Positions 7,898-19,161 are shown, numbered from the stretch's first letter. The stretch: 52,226 nt of DNA from Actinoplanes siamensis (GCF_016862395.1 NZ_BOMW01000054.1:1-52226); one strand, 5' to 3'. A program made the numbers and translations. The notes: generated by a model not told the origin, from the sequence alone.

Positions 7898-7955
7898 CCG
7901 GACACGGTCAGGCCGGGGAAAGAGGGCCGGACACGGTCAGGCCGGGGAAAGAGGG
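7898..7955. repeat. 29-bp perfect tandem duplication
   Basis: Two identical 29-bp units (7898-7926, 7927-7955) beginning CCGGACACGGTCAGG, with a partial third copy (CCGGAC) after them. They sit in the 278-bp spacer between the esterase promoter and the glcF stop, which holds no credible gene. Confidence 0.9.
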
Positions 7956-7985
7956 CCGGACGGGAAGGGCTGGGCCGGCGCCGGG

Positions 7986-9362
7986 TCAAGCCGGGCGGTC
8001 GGTGAGGGCGGCGAGGCCGAGGTTGCGGAGCGAAGCGTCCAGCACCTGAGCGGTGTGTGCCAGCGCGATCTCCCCGCCCCGCCGCCGGACCGCCGCGGCG
8101 ACCTGCATGAGGCAGCCCGGATTCGCGGTGACCAGCAACGACGCCCCGGTGTCCAGGACCGCGGCGGCCTTGCGGTCGCCGAGCTCCGCAGCCGGGCCGG
8201 GATTCAGCACGTTCCACACGCCGGCCGACCCGCAGCAGATTTCCGCCTCGGCGATCTCCCGCAGCTCCAGTCCCGGGATGCCGCGCAGCAGCGCCCGCGG
8301 CTGCGCTCGGATGCCTTGGGCATGGCCGAGATGACAGGCGTCGTGATAGGCCACGGTGACCGGCAGCGGGTGCCGTTCCGCGACCGGGCCGAGCTCGGCG
8401 AGCAGTTCCGCCAGGTCACGCACCTTCGCGGCGAACGCGGCCGCCCGCGACGCATACACCGGATCGTCGGCGAGCAGCTCGCCGTACTCCTTCAGCGACG
8501 AGCCGCACCCGGCGGCGTTCACCACGAAACGGTCCATCCCGGTCTGCTCGAACGTGTCGATCAGCCGCCGCGCGAACCCCTCGGCCTCGGCGCGGCGACC
8601 GTTGTGCACGCTCAACGCCCCGCAACAGCCCTGACCGGAAGGGATCAGAACCTCACAGCCCTCGGCGGCGAGGACGCGCACGGTCGCGGAGTTGACGTCC
8701 GGGAAGAACGCGGACTGCACACATCCGGTGAGCATCCCCACCACCGCGCGCCGGGGGCCCCGGGCGGCGACCCGCCGCGGCGGGCGCGGCACGCCGCGCA
8801 CCCGCGGCGCGAGCGAGTCCAGGGTGGCCAGGGTGGGCGCGAGCCGGTCCAGCAGTCCGGTGCGGCGTAGGAGCGCGCGCAGACCCGATTTCCGGTACGC
8901 CCACAGCGGCCCCCGCAACAGGCGCAGCCGCCGCGGATACGGGAACACCGCGAAGATCGCCGCCCGTAGAGCCCGGTCCCGGGTGTCGCGCGGATGCCGC
9001 CGCTCCACCTGCGCGCGGGTGTCCTCGATCAGGCGGTCGTACCGCACCCCGGACGGGCACGCGCTCACGCACGCCATGCAGCCGAGACACCTGTCGAAGT
9101 GGCTGACCATCGACTCGCTGAGCGGCTCACCCTCGAGCCCCTGCGCGATCAGGTGGATCCGTCCGCGCGGCGAGTCCATCTCCTCGCCCCAGAGCACATA
9201 GGTCGGACAGGTGGTCAGGCAGAACCCGCAGTGCACACAGTCCGACACCAGGTCGGCGCGCGGCGGGTGCCGATCGTCGAATGCGCCGCTCCCGTGCTCC
9301 GCGGCTCGCAGCGCGTCCGGAGGCGTCGGCCCGGCGCCCCGGGTGGCGTCCAGGTCGGCCAT
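7986..9362 (-). CDS. glcF: Glycolate oxidase iron-sulfur subunit GlcF
   Basis: A 458-residue ferredoxin-like electron-transfer subunit of glycolate dehydrogenase, which oxidises glycolate to glyoxylate at the membrane. Two 4Fe-4S clusters are shown by CVHCGFCLTTCPTY (near residue 42) and CLGCMACVSACPSG (near residue 92). Two CCG-type cysteine motifs follow (GQGCCGALSVHNG and HDACHLGH...EICCGSAG). The ATG at 9362 shares its A with the glcE TGA stop (TGATG), so translation is coupled. A longer in-frame extension lies entirely inside glcE and is rejected. It is the last gene of glcDEF. Confidence 0.94.
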   Translation of the reverse strand: MADLDATRGAGPTPPDALRAAEHGSGAFDDRHPPRADLVSDCVHCGFCLTTCPTYVLWGEEMDSPRGRIHLIAQGLEGEPLSESMVSHFDRCLGCMACVSACPSGVRYDRLIEDTRAQVERRHPRDTRDRALRAAIFAVFPYPRRLRLLRGPLWAYRKSGLRALLRRTGLLDRLAPTLATLDSLAPRVRGVPRPPRRVAARGPRRAVVGMLTGCVQSAFFPDVNSATVRVLAAEGCEVLIPSGQGCCGALSVHNGRRAEAEGFARRLIDTFEQTGMDRFVVNAAGCGSSLKEYGELLADDPVYASRAAAFAAKVRDLAELLAELGPVAERHPLPVTVAYHDACHLGHAQGIRAQPRALLRGIPGLELREIAEAEICCGSAGVWNVLNPGPAAELGDRKAAAVLDTGASLLVTANPGCLMQVAAAVRRRGGEIALAHTAQVLDASLRNLGLAALTDRPA

Positions 9363-10540
9363 CAGATACCTCCCACGAAACGGCCCGGGGCGAACCGGTG
9401 ATCCGGGTCGAACTGCTCCTTGACCCGGCGCATCAACGCCAGCCCGGACACCGGTCCCCACATGTCCAGGGTCTCCCGCACCCCGGCCGGCGCGGTCAGC
9501 ACCACCGCGTGCCCGCCGGCCCGGACCGCTGCCGCCCGCAGCAGCTCGACCGCCCGGCCGGCCCCCACGGCGCCGTCCGGGGCGGCGTCCGGGCCAGCCG
9601 GGAAGCCCGCGTACAGCACCCCGGCGCCGGCCGAGCCGCGGACCGTGGCGCCGGCTCCGACAGCGGTCGCCAGCAACGCCGGGACCTGCGACAACGTGCC
9701 GGTCAGCTTGACGCCGACGTCGCCGGGGGACCAGGGCGGCACATCCCACCACTCCGGCGGCCGCTCGCCGACCCGGCCGCCGAGCAGCCTGGCCACGGTC
9801 GCGGCGCGCTCGCGGACCCCGGCCGGCGTACCCTCCAGCAACACGGCCAACTCGGGCTCGGCGCCCGGCGCGGCGCTGACCTCCAGAGCGCTGGCCGCGA
9901 ACTGGCCGGCCAGCACCTTGGCGGCGTGCAGGGGCGGGGTTGTCGCCCGGACGAAGGCGGTGGCGGCCGGCACCGGATGCAGGCGGAAGACGCACTCGGT
10001 GATCAGCCCGAGGGTGCCGAAGGCGCCGGTGTAGAGCTTGCCCAGGTCGTACCCCGCGACGTTCTTCACCACCCGGCCGCCCGCCCGGGTGACCGTCCCG
10101 TCCGGCCGGACCACGGTGATGCCGATCAGCAGGTCCCGTGCCGTGCCGTAACGCAGGCGCCGGGGCCCGGAGGCGTTCGTCGCGACCGTGCCGCCGGCCG
10201 TCGCCGTGGCCGGCGCGTCCAGCGCCAGTTGCTGACCGGGCAGGCCGTGCAGGTCCGCCATGGGCGTGCCGGCCCGGACCACAGTGATCAGGTCGCCGGC
10301 GGCGTGCTCGACCACCCCGGCCAGCCGCCGCGTGTCGATGATCAGATCCAGCGAGCGGGGTGGCGGCCCCCAGTCCAGCTTGGTGCCGCCGCCCCGGATC
10401 ACCACGGACCGGCCCTGGGCGGCCTTGATCAGCGCGGCCGCCTCCGCGGTGTCGCGCGGCGCCGCGACCAGCCGGGCCGGCACCCCGCAGACCACATCGG
10501 CGTCACCGGCCGGGCGGGTCAGCTCGTCGAGCACACCCAT
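9362..10540 (-). CDS. glcE: Glycolate oxidase FAD-binding subunit GlcE
   Basis: A 392-residue FAD-binding PCMH-type protein, the second flavoprotein subunit of glycolate dehydrogenase. The FAD pocket is visible as VVIRGGGTKLDWG (about residues 46-58) and the stretch TAGGTVATNASGPRRLRYG, followed by VKNVAGYDLGKLYTGAFGTLG, which is very characteristic of GlcE. The C-terminal cap is shorter than in GlcD. It starts 46 nt after the glcD stop and its stop overlaps the glcF start by one base. Confidence 0.94.
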   Translation of the reverse strand: MGVLDELTRPAGDADVVCGVPARLVAAPRDTAEAAALIKAAQGRSVVIRGGGTKLDWGPPPRSLDLIIDTRRLAGVVEHAAGDLITVVRAGTPMADLHGLPGQQLALDAPATATAGGTVATNASGPRRLRYGTARDLLIGITVVRPDGTVTRAGGRVVKNVAGYDLGKLYTGAFGTLGLITECVFRLHPVPAATAFVRATTPPLHAAKVLAGQFAASALEVSAAPGAEPELAVLLEGTPAGVRERAATVARLLGGRVGERPPEWWDVPPWSPGDVGVKLTGTLSQVPALLATAVGAGATVRGSAGAGVLYAGFPAGPDAAPDGAVGAGRAVELLRAAAVRAGGHAVVLTAPAGVRETLDMWGPVSGLALMRRVKEQFDPDHRFAPGRFVGGI

Positions 10541-10586
10541 CAGAGCCTCCCGCGCCGGGCGGTCGCCCAGGAGAGCGAGGCGGTCA

Positions 10587-12047
10587 TCAGAAGACCTCCG
10601 CGACGCCGGACTCCTGCAGCGGGTGGGCGCCCCGCCGCCGCGCCGGCCGCTCCCCGCACAGACGTGGCGTCGGGAAGACCTTGCCCGGGTTGGCTATCCC
10701 GTCCGGGTCGAAGGCGCACCGCACCAGCTGCATGGTGTCCAGGTCGTCGTCGCTGAACATCCGCGGCAGGTATCTCGCCTTGTCGACCCCGACCCCGTGC
10801 TCGCCGGTGATCGATCCGCCGTGCTCGATGCACAGGTCCAGGATCGCCCCGGACACCGTCTCGGCGCGTGCCGACTCGCCCGGCACCGCGTCGTCGAAGA
10901 GCACCAGGGGGTGCAGGTTCCCGTCGCCGGCGTGGAACACGTTGGCCACCCGGATCCCGTGCTCGGCGGCCACCTCGCCGATGCGCCGCAGCACCGACGG
11001 CAGCGCGGTCCGCGGGATCACCCCGTCCTGGACGATGTAGTCGGGGCTGATCCGCCCGACCGCGGCGAACGCCGACTTGCGCCCGCGCCAGATCAGCGCC
11101 CGCTCCTCGTCGTCGGCCGCGATCCGGGTCTCGAACGCGCCGTTCGCCTCGCAGAGCGCGCTCACCTCGGCGAACTGCGCCTCCACCTCGGCCGCCGGGC
11201 CGTCCAGCTCGACGATCAGCACCGCGCCGGCGCCGGCCGGATAGCCGCACCCCACCGCCGCCTCGGCGGCCTCGATGGCCAGCACGTCCATCATCTCCAC
11301 AGCGGCCGGGACCACGCCGGCCGCGATGATCGCCGAGGTTGCCGCGCCGGCCTGGTCGGTGGAGCGGAAGCCGGCCAGCAGGGTGCGGACCGTCTCGGGC
11401 AGGCGGGTCAGCTTGACGGTGACCTCGGTGGCCACCCCCAGCGTGCCCTCCGAGCCGACGAACGCGCCGAGCAGGTCGTATCCCGGAGCATCGGGCGCCG
11501 GGCCGCCCAGCCGGATCCGTTCGCCGTCCGGCGTGACCACCTCGAGGCCGGTCACGTGGTTGGTGGTGAAGCCGTACTTCAGGCAGTGGGCCCCGCCCGA
11601 GTTCTCCGCGACGTTGCCGCCGATCGAGCAGATCTGCTGGCTGGACGGGTCGGGAGCGTAGTAGTAACCGTGCGGGGCGGCGGCCTTGGTGACCTGCAGG
11701 TTGATCACACCGGGCTGGACCACGGCGCGCTCGTCCTCGGGCCGGACCTCGACGATCTCGCGCAGCTGCGAGGTCACGATCAGCACCCCGTCGGCGTGCG
11801 GGAGGGCGCCGCCGGAGAGGCCGGTGCCGGAGCCGCGCGCGACGAACGGCGTGCCGGTCTCCGCGCACGCCCGGACCACAGCGGCGACCTGGTCGGCGGT
11901 GCCCGGGAGGGCGACCAGCGCGGGGATGACCTTGTAGTGGGCGAGGCCGTCGCACTCGTAGGTGCGCAGCTCCTGCCGGTCGGTGAGCACCCGCCGCGGA
12001 CCGATCTCGGCCCTCAGCCGAGCCGCCAATGCATCGATGCTGGTCAT
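10587..12047 (-). CDS. glcD: Glycolate oxidase subunit GlcD (FAD-linked oxidase)
   Basis: A 486-residue FAD-linked 2-hydroxyacid dehydrogenase, the catalytic subunit that oxidises glycolate. The PCMH FAD domain shows PFVARGSGTGLSGGALPH (about residues 88-105), SSQQICSIGGNVAENSGGAHCLKYG and VGSEGTLGVATEVTVKL. The C-terminal FAD-oxidase domain contains NVFHAGDGNLHPLVLFD and the GEHGVG motif. It is the first gene of glcDEF, and GAGG precedes the ATG. No GlcC-type regulator is adjacent; the 239-bp divergent spacer upstream shows no operator I can name. Confidence 0.95.
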   Translation of the reverse strand: MTSIDALAARLRAEIGPRRVLTDRQELRTYECDGLAHYKVIPALVALPGTADQVAAVVRACAETGTPFVARGSGTGLSGGALPHADGVLIVTSQLREIVEVRPEDERAVVQPGVINLQVTKAAAPHGYYYAPDPSSQQICSIGGNVAENSGGAHCLKYGFTTNHVTGLEVVTPDGERIRLGGPAPDAPGYDLLGAFVGSEGTLGVATEVTVKLTRLPETVRTLLAGFRSTDQAGAATSAIIAAGVVPAAVEMMDVLAIEAAEAAVGCGYPAGAGAVLIVELDGPAAEVEAQFAEVSALCEANGAFETRIAADDEERALIWRGRKSAFAAVGRISPDYIVQDGVIPRTALPSVLRRIGEVAAEHGIRVANVFHAGDGNLHPLVLFDDAVPGESARAETVSGAILDLCIEHGGSITGEHGVGVDKARYLPRMFSDDDLDTMQLVRCAFDPDGIANPGKVFPTPRLCGERPARRRGAHPLQESGVAEVF

Positions 12048-12286
12048 CGCGGGCCTCCTCGTTGACGCCTGCCACCACGCTATCGGCGATCGGCGCGAAG
12101 CGCGACGGCCAACTCACGGCCTGTGGAAAACCGGTCGCTGTGGGCAGCGGCGCCCCGAGCCGGAACGTGGTCCGGCGAGGCGCCGCCGTCCGGCGCTCCG
12201 CAGCCGTGGGTGGGCGCGGGATCACACCGCGTCGATCCCGTGGACAGGCTTTCCGCCCGGGGGCGGGAGTCTGCCAAGATGGCCCG

Positions 12287-12976
12287 ATGCTCGTGACCGC
12301 CAGACCGCTCCGGCTCGCCGTCGCCGCTGCTCTCGCCGCGTTCGCGGTGGCCGGCTGCAGCTCGGACGACGACAAGCCGGACGCCGGCCGGATCGACGTG
12401 ACCACCATGCGCGGCGCGTTCCTGCAGGCCGCCGAGATCGGCCCGACCTGGGCCGCGCCCGAGACCAGCGCCGATCCGCAGCAGATGGTGAGCTTCTGCG
12501 GCGGCACGTCCACGCCGCCGCCCCCACCGCCCGGGGCCGACACGGTCTCCTCGTCGTTCGCCGACGAGGGGCAGACCGGCGCGCAGACCCTGGAGCAGCT
12601 CGCCTTGGTCTACCCGGACGAGAAGGCGGCCAAGGCCGGGCAGTCGCTGCTGCGCGCGGTGGCCGACGGGTGCGCGCCCGCGGTCTCCGTGCCGGCCACT
12701 GTCACCTCGGACAAGTCCGAGCCGGCCTACGACGAGACGGTCGAGGTGCGTGAGCTCAACGAGAGCGGCTGGTCCGGGTTCGTGCTCGTCCGCCACAAGA
12801 AGTACGAGGCGAAGCACCCCGGCACGGCGGACACCGCGGTGGCCGTGCTGACCACGCGCAACGTGGTGCTGGTGGACACCTACGCGATCTATCAGCTGAA
12901 CAGGTCCGAGGCGGCCGCCGGCTTCGAGACGGACTGGAAGAGGCTGGTCGGCACGGTCGTCCAGCGGGTGGGATAG
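12287..12976 (+). CDS. Putative lipoprotein, function unknown
   Basis: A 229-residue exported lipoprotein. From ATG 12287 the protein starts with MLVTARPLRL, a hydrophobic core and the lipobox VAGC, then an acidic tether (SSDDDKPD). Longer in-frame starts upstream would bury the signal peptide. The body has a proline run (SFCGGTSTPPPPPPGA), three further cysteines and a mixed alpha/beta composition like sensor-domain (PknH-like) extracellular lipoproteins of actinobacteria, but I cannot assign the family. It is divergent from glcD and followed by a hairpin terminator. Confidence 0.82.
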   Translation: MLVTARPLRLAVAAALAAFAVAGCSSDDDKPDAGRIDVTTMRGAFLQAAEIGPTWAAPETSADPQQMVSFCGGTSTPPPPPPGADTVSSSFADEGQTGAQTLEQLALVYPDEKAAKAGQSLLRAVADGCAPAVSVPATVTSDKSEPAYDETVEVRELNESGWSGFVLVRHKKYEAKHPGTADTAVAVLTTRNVVLVDTYAIYQLNRSEAAAGFETDWKRLVGTVVQRVG

Positions 12977-13009
12977 ACAGCCGGTCGCGGGTGGTCTAAT
13001 GTTCGCGGT

Positions 13010-13060
13010 GCGCCGTTGCGAGTTCTTCCCCCGTGGAATTCGCAGCGGCGCCCTTATTTT
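13010..13060 (+). terminator. Probable intrinsic terminator after the lipoprotein gene
   Basis: GCGCCGTTGCGA (13010-13021) pairs with TCGCAGCGGCGC (13040-13051) with one G-U pair. The inner loop can pair partly as well, and CCTTATTTT follows. Confidence 0.65.
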
Positions 13061-13336
13061 CCGCACCACTTCAGGCGCCGGTGACCAGCCCCGGCAGCCG
13101 TCCTTGAGCGCCGCTCAACCATACCTCAGATCAGTGATCAATTGATGACCGACAGTTCGTCGAACGCGCGGTGCGCGTAACTGCGCGAAGAGAGCGCGAT
13201 CCGGGCACGCGTCCTCACGCCGGTGTGGAAAAAGCCACGGCACTGTTAACTATTCGCCGTAACCGTGCTTAGCCTTACGAATTCCGGGGCACTGAACCTA
13301 TTCGGCCGCGGATTCTTAGGCGGAGGTAGGTGCGGC
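13061..13336 (+). promoter_or_regulatory. Leader/promoter region of ppdK
   Basis: About 275 bp with no gene and locally lower GC. It contains the palindrome ATCAATTGAT (13138-13147) with further GATCA half-sites beside it. A near-duplicated pair, AACTATTCGCCG and AACCTATTCGGCCG, flanks a GTGC/GCAC dyad. GGAGG (13322-13326) lies 10 nt before the ppdK ATG. I recognise no riboswitch. The promoter is probably in the AT-richer part around 13240-13300. Confidence 0.35.
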
Positions 13337-16015
13337 ATGAAGTTCGTCTACGACTTCCACGAAGGCAACAAGGACCTCAAAGACCTGCTGGGTGGCAAGG
13401 GCGCCAATCTCGCGGAGATGACGAACCTCGGCCTCCCCGTCCCTCCCGGTTTCACCATCACCACCGAGGCGTGCCGGCGGTACCTGCGCGACGGCCGGCA
13501 CGCCGACGAGCTGGCCGGTGAGATCGATGCGCACCTGGCCACTCTGGAGCAGACGATCGGCCGCCGGCTCGGCGACTCCGACGACCCGTTGCTGGTGTCG
13601 GTGCGGTCCGGCGCCAGGTTCTCGATGCCCGGCATGATGGAGACCGTCCTCAACGTCGGGCTGACCGACGCGTCGGTGGCCGGCCTGTCCCGGCAGGCCG
13701 GCGGCAACGACCGGTTCGCCTGGGACTCCTACCGCCGGCTGATCCAGATGTTCGGCAAGACCGTGTGCGACGTGCCCGGCGCCGCGTTCGAGGACGCGCT
13801 GCACGAGGCGAAGGCGGCCAAGGGCGTCGAGGACGACGTCCAGCTCGACGCGGACGACCTGAAGGCGCTGGTCACCGCGTACAAGAAAGTGTTCGTCGAA
13901 CACACCGGGCACGAGTTCCCACAGGATCCGCGCGAGCAGCTCGACCTGGCCGTCGAGGCGGTCTTCCGGTCCTGGAACGCCGACCGCGCCGTGCTCTACC
14001 GCCGCCAGGAGCGCATCCCGGCCGACCTGGGCACCGCGGTCAACGTGGTCGCCATGGTCTTCGGCAACCTGGGCAACGACTCCGGCACCGGCGTCGCGTT
14101 CACCCGCGACCCGGCCAGCGGCGAGCCGGGCGTCTACGGCGACTACCTGGCCAACGCGCAGGGCGAGGACGTCGTCGCGGGCATCCGCAACACCCTGGCC
14201 CTCGCCGAGCTGGAGAAGCTGGACAAGCGCAGCTACGACGAGCTGCTGCGGATCATGGCCACGCTGGAGGGCCACTACCGCGACCTCTGCGACATCGAGT
14301 TCACCATCGAGCGCGGCAAACTGTGGATGCTGCAGACCCGGGTCGGCAAGCGCACCGCGGCCGCCGCGTTCACCATCGCCGCGCAGCTGGTCGACGAGGG
14401 CGTGATCGACCTGGACGAGGCGCTCACCCGGGTCACCGGCAGCCAGCTCGCCCAGCTGATGTTCCCGCGCTTCGACCTGTCCGGCGACCCGGTCCCGCTC
14501 ACCCGTGGCGTCGGCGCGTCACCCGGCGCGGCGTACGGCGAAGTCGTCTTCACCTCGCAGCGCGCTGTCGAGGTGTCCGCGCAGGGCCGGCCGGTGATCC
14601 TGGTCCGGCGCGAGACCAACCCCGACGACCTGCCCGGCATGATCGCGGCGCGGGGCATCCTGACCAGCCGCGGCGGCAAGACCTCGCACGCCGCGGTGGT
14701 CGCCCGCGGGATGGGCAAGACCTGCGTCTGCGGCGCCGACGAGATGACCGTCGGGCCGGACTCCCTCACGATCGGCTCACGAACGATCCGCGAGGGCGAC
14801 GTCATCTCCGTCGACGGCACCACCGGCCGGGTCTACCCCGGCGAGGTGCCGGTGCGCCCGAGCGAGGTGGTGCAGTACTTCGAGGGCGACCTGGACCCGG
14901 AGCGGGCCAACGACCCGCTGGTCGCCGCGGTGCACCGGATCCTCACGCACGCCGACGAGAAGCGCCGCCTCAACGTGCGCACCAACGCGGACACCGGCGC
15001 CGACGCGGCCCGGGCGCGGCGCTTCGGCGCGCAGGGCATCGGGTTGTGCCGGACCGAGCACATGTTCCTCGGCGACCGCCGGGAGCTGGTGGAACGGCTG
15101 ATCCTGGCGCGCACCGAGGCGGACCGCGACGACGCCCTGGCGGCGTTGCGGCCGCTGCAGCGGGCCGACTTCCTGGAGATCCTGCGGGAGATGAACGGCC
15201 TGCCGGTGACGATCCGGCTGATCGACCCGCCGCTGCACGAGTTCCTGCCGTCCCTGGAGGAGCTGGCGGTCAAGGTAGCCGTCGCGCACGAGCACGGCCA
15301 GCGGGTCGAGCACGACGAGCGGATGCTGGCCGCGGTCCGCCGGATGCACGAGCAGAACCCGATGCTGGGCCTGCGCGGCGTACGCCTCGGTCTGGTCATT
15401 CCCGGTCTTTTCGCGATGCAGGTGCGAGCCATCGTGGAAGCGGCCGTCGCGCTCGCCGCCGAGGGCGGCAACCCGCGACCGGAGATCATGGTGCCGCTGG
15501 TCGGCGCGGTGCAGGAACTGGAGACGGTACGGGCGGAGGCCGAGAAGATCATCGCCGAGGTGACCGGGGAGAGCGGCGTACGAGTCGTGATCGGCACCAT
15601 GATCGAGGTGCCGCGCGCCGCGCTGACCGCCGGCCAGATCGCCGAGGCCGCGGAGTTCTTCTCCTTCGGCACCAACGACCTCACCCAGATGGGCTGGGGG
15701 TTCTCCCGGGACGACGTGGAGGGCGCGTTCTTCTGGCGCTACCTGGAACTGGGCATCTTCGGGATCAGCCCGTTCGAGTCGATCGACACCGAGGGCGTCG
15801 GCCGGCTGGTGCGGATCGCCGCGGAGGAGGGGCGCGCCACCCGGCCGGGCCTGAAACTGGGCGTCTGCGGAGAGCACGGCGGCGACCCGGACTCGGTGCA
15901 CTTCTTCCACGACGTCGGCCTGGACTACGTGTCCTGCTCACCGTTCCGCGTGCCGATCGCCCGGCTGGAGGCCGGCCGCGCGGCGATCGAGTCGGAGGGC
16001 TCGGACCACCGTTGA
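13337..16015 (+). CDS. ppdK: Pyruvate, phosphate dikinase
   Basis: An 892-residue PPDK that interconverts pyruvate + ATP + Pi with phosphoenolpyruvate + AMP + PPi. The order is an N-terminal ATP-grasp domain (starting MKFVYDFHEGNKDLKDLLGGKG), a swivelling phosphohistidine domain with GGKTSHAAVVARGMGKTCVCG-like sequence (His451), and a C-terminal PEP/pyruvate TIM barrel with FFSFGTNDLTQMGWG and the active Cys in GVCGEHGGDP (Cys844). It is full length. Start ATG 13337 has a GGAGG upstream; 24 additional in-frame codons to 13265 are rejected. It is probably monocistronic and could give gluconeogenic PEP from C2/C3 acids made by the nearby glycolate oxidase (inference). Confidence 0.97.
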   Translation: MKFVYDFHEGNKDLKDLLGGKGANLAEMTNLGLPVPPGFTITTEACRRYLRDGRHADELAGEIDAHLATLEQTIGRRLGDSDDPLLVSVRSGARFSMPGMMETVLNVGLTDASVAGLSRQAGGNDRFAWDSYRRLIQMFGKTVCDVPGAAFEDALHEAKAAKGVEDDVQLDADDLKALVTAYKKVFVEHTGHEFPQDPREQLDLAVEAVFRSWNADRAVLYRRQERIPADLGTAVNVVAMVFGNLGNDSGTGVAFTRDPASGEPGVYGDYLANAQGEDVVAGIRNTLALAELEKLDKRSYDELLRIMATLEGHYRDLCDIEFTIERGKLWMLQTRVGKRTAAAAFTIAAQLVDEGVIDLDEALTRVTGSQLAQLMFPRFDLSGDPVPLTRGVGASPGAAYGEVVFTSQRAVEVSAQGRPVILVRRETNPDDLPGMIAARGILTSRGGKTSHAAVVARGMGKTCVCGADEMTVGPDSLTIGSRTIREGDVISVDGTTGRVYPGEVPVRPSEVVQYFEGDLDPERANDPLVAAVHRILTHADEKRRLNVRTNADTGADAARARRFGAQGIGLCRTEHMFLGDRRELVERLILARTEADRDDALAALRPLQRADFLEILREMNGLPVTIRLIDPPLHEFLPSLEELAVKVAVAHEHGQRVEHDERMLAAVRRMHEQNPMLGLRGVRLGLVIPGLFAMQVRAIVEAAVALAAEGGNPRPEIMVPLVGAVQELETVRAEAEKIIAEVTGESGVRVVIGTMIEVPRAALTAGQIAEAAEFFSFGTNDLTQMGWGFSRDDVEGAFFWRYLELGIFGISPFESIDTEGVGRLVRIAAEEGRATRPGLKLGVCGEHGGDPDSVHFFHDVGLDYVSCSPFRVPIARLEAGRAAIESEGSDHR

Positions 16016-16278
16016 CCCAGCTGTCCGGGATCGGCGGCGGCGAACGCCCCGTCGATCCCGGGCAGGCAGGTCCTCGTCGCGCGGCACACCAGGTGGCCGG
16101 AGGGCGCGGCGCCGGCGGTGGAGTTCCATGACACCTGGCCGAGGTCATCGGCGGGCGGCCACAGTGGAGCCGGTCCGGCCCGAGGTGCTCGTCCGGGTGG
16201 TGGCGCGGCGGCGCGGCGGAAATTGTCAGGGGGTGCGTCTAGCGTGCCGGGGGACAGCGTTCGACAGCGAGGGAGCCT

Positions 16279-16692
16279 GTGATGACGTCCCGACTCAACC
16301 CGTACCTGACGTTCGACGGAAACGCCCGCGAGGCCATGGAGACCTACCGGTCGATCTTCGGCGGCGACCTGCGGATCAGCACGTTCGGCGAGTTCGGCGC
16401 CCCGGACGAGTCGATCAGGGACAAGGTGATGCACGCGATGCTGGAGACGCCGCAGGGTTACACGCTGATGGCGTCGGACACCGCGCCCGGCATGCCGTTC
16501 ACCCCGGGCAACACCAACACGGTCAGCATCAGCGGCGGCGCCGAGGACAACCTGCGCGAGTTCTGGGACAAGCTGGCCGACGGCGGGACCGTCCACGTCC
16601 CCTTCGAGAAGCAGATGTGGGGTGACGAGTTCGGCCAGTTGGTCGACAGGTTCGGCGTGCCGTGGATGGTGAACGTCACTGCAGGCCAGTAA
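16279..16692 (+). CDS. PhnB-like VOC-superfamily protein
   Basis: A 137-residue glyoxalase/bleomycin-resistance-fold protein of the PhnB (YjdN) type. LNPYLTFDGNAREAMETYRSIFGG at the N-terminus, the DKVMHAMLE strand and the C-terminal WGDEFGQLVDRFGVPWMVN are characteristic. The biochemical role of the family is unclear; it is often annotated as demethylmenaquinone-methyltransferase-like without evidence. The GTG at 16279 follows GAGGGAG; ATG 16282 is the next in-frame alternative. It stands alone, and the 263 bp before it hold no clear gene. Confidence 0.85.
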   Translation: MMTSRLNPYLTFDGNAREAMETYRSIFGGDLRISTFGEFGAPDESIRDKVMHAMLETPQGYTLMASDTAPGMPFTPGNTNTVSISGGAEDNLREFWDKLADGGTVHVPFEKQMWGDEFGQLVDRFGVPWMVNVTAGQ

Positions 16693-16912
16693 CGCCTCCA
16701 CCGCCGCGCGCACCGGCCCGGCCCGGCCGCGCCGGCCGGGTTGCCGCGTGCTGGGCTGTACCAGCCGGTGGGCCGCGTGCGCGCGGGCCCGGTCGCACGA
16801 TGGTCCGGAACCTGCCGGGCCGCCGGGTGCCGGGCTGCCTCGCCGGCTGCGACCCCGGCCGCTCCGACCCGGTTTCCCCCGCAGACGCTCCCGCGGAACC
16901 GGGCGGCCGAGC

Positions 16913-17179
16913 CTACGCCTTCTCTCCGAGGAGGGCGTAGAACATCGGGAGTCGTGGCTGGTTGTCCGGCAGGCGCCAGAAGCCGTTGCCGGCGGGGAGC
17001 ATCTGTGGCCAGCGCGGCCAGGGCAGCTCGTCGCTCTCCCGCAGGCTTCGGATGGCGATCCCGGCGCCGACCAGGGCGGAGACCACCTCGCCGAGCCCGT
17101 GCTCCCACTCGAAGCTGGTGGTCGCCTCGTTCGCCGCGATCACGGCCATCCGTCGCTGATCGGCCTCGTCGATGTCCAT
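16913..17179 (-). pseudogene. C-terminal remnant of a SAM-dependent methyltransferase
   Basis: The 88 encoded residues match the C-terminal end of a class I methyltransferase family common in actinobacteria: FEWEHGLGEVVSALVGAGI, then LPWPRWPQML and WRLPDNQPRLPMFYALLGEKA. The roughly 180 N-terminal residues with the SAM-binding glycine motif are absent; recQ ends only 16 bp upstream. No ribosome-binding site precedes the first ATG. I read it as a deletion remnant. A short expressed protein is possible but could not bind SAM. Confidence 0.6.
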
Positions 17180-17195
17180 CGGGTCAGGCTATTCG

Positions 17196-19109
<1,914 letters not shown>

Positions 19110-19161
19110 CCAGCGATAGTAGAGAGCCGGACCGACATTCTGCCCAGCCCTGTGCACCACC

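Noticed and set aside
7708..8217. N-terminal extension of the CBM2 esterase frame
   Set aside because: The extension is Arg/Pro/Gly noise, crosses the operator and the tandem repeat, and would bury the signal peptide.
9363..9995. N-terminal extension of glcF
   Set aside because: It lies wholly inside glcE; a TGATG coupled start at 9362 begins the recognisable GlcF sequence.
15925..16140. Minus-strand peptide SGHLVCRATRTCLPGIDGAF after ppdK
   Set aside because: Looks somewhat protein-like but lacks a start and a recognisable domain and continues antisense into ppdK; not supportable.
16128..16625. Plus-strand frame overlapping the PhnB-like gene
   Set aside because: No motif, and it overlaps in another frame a gene with clear family features.
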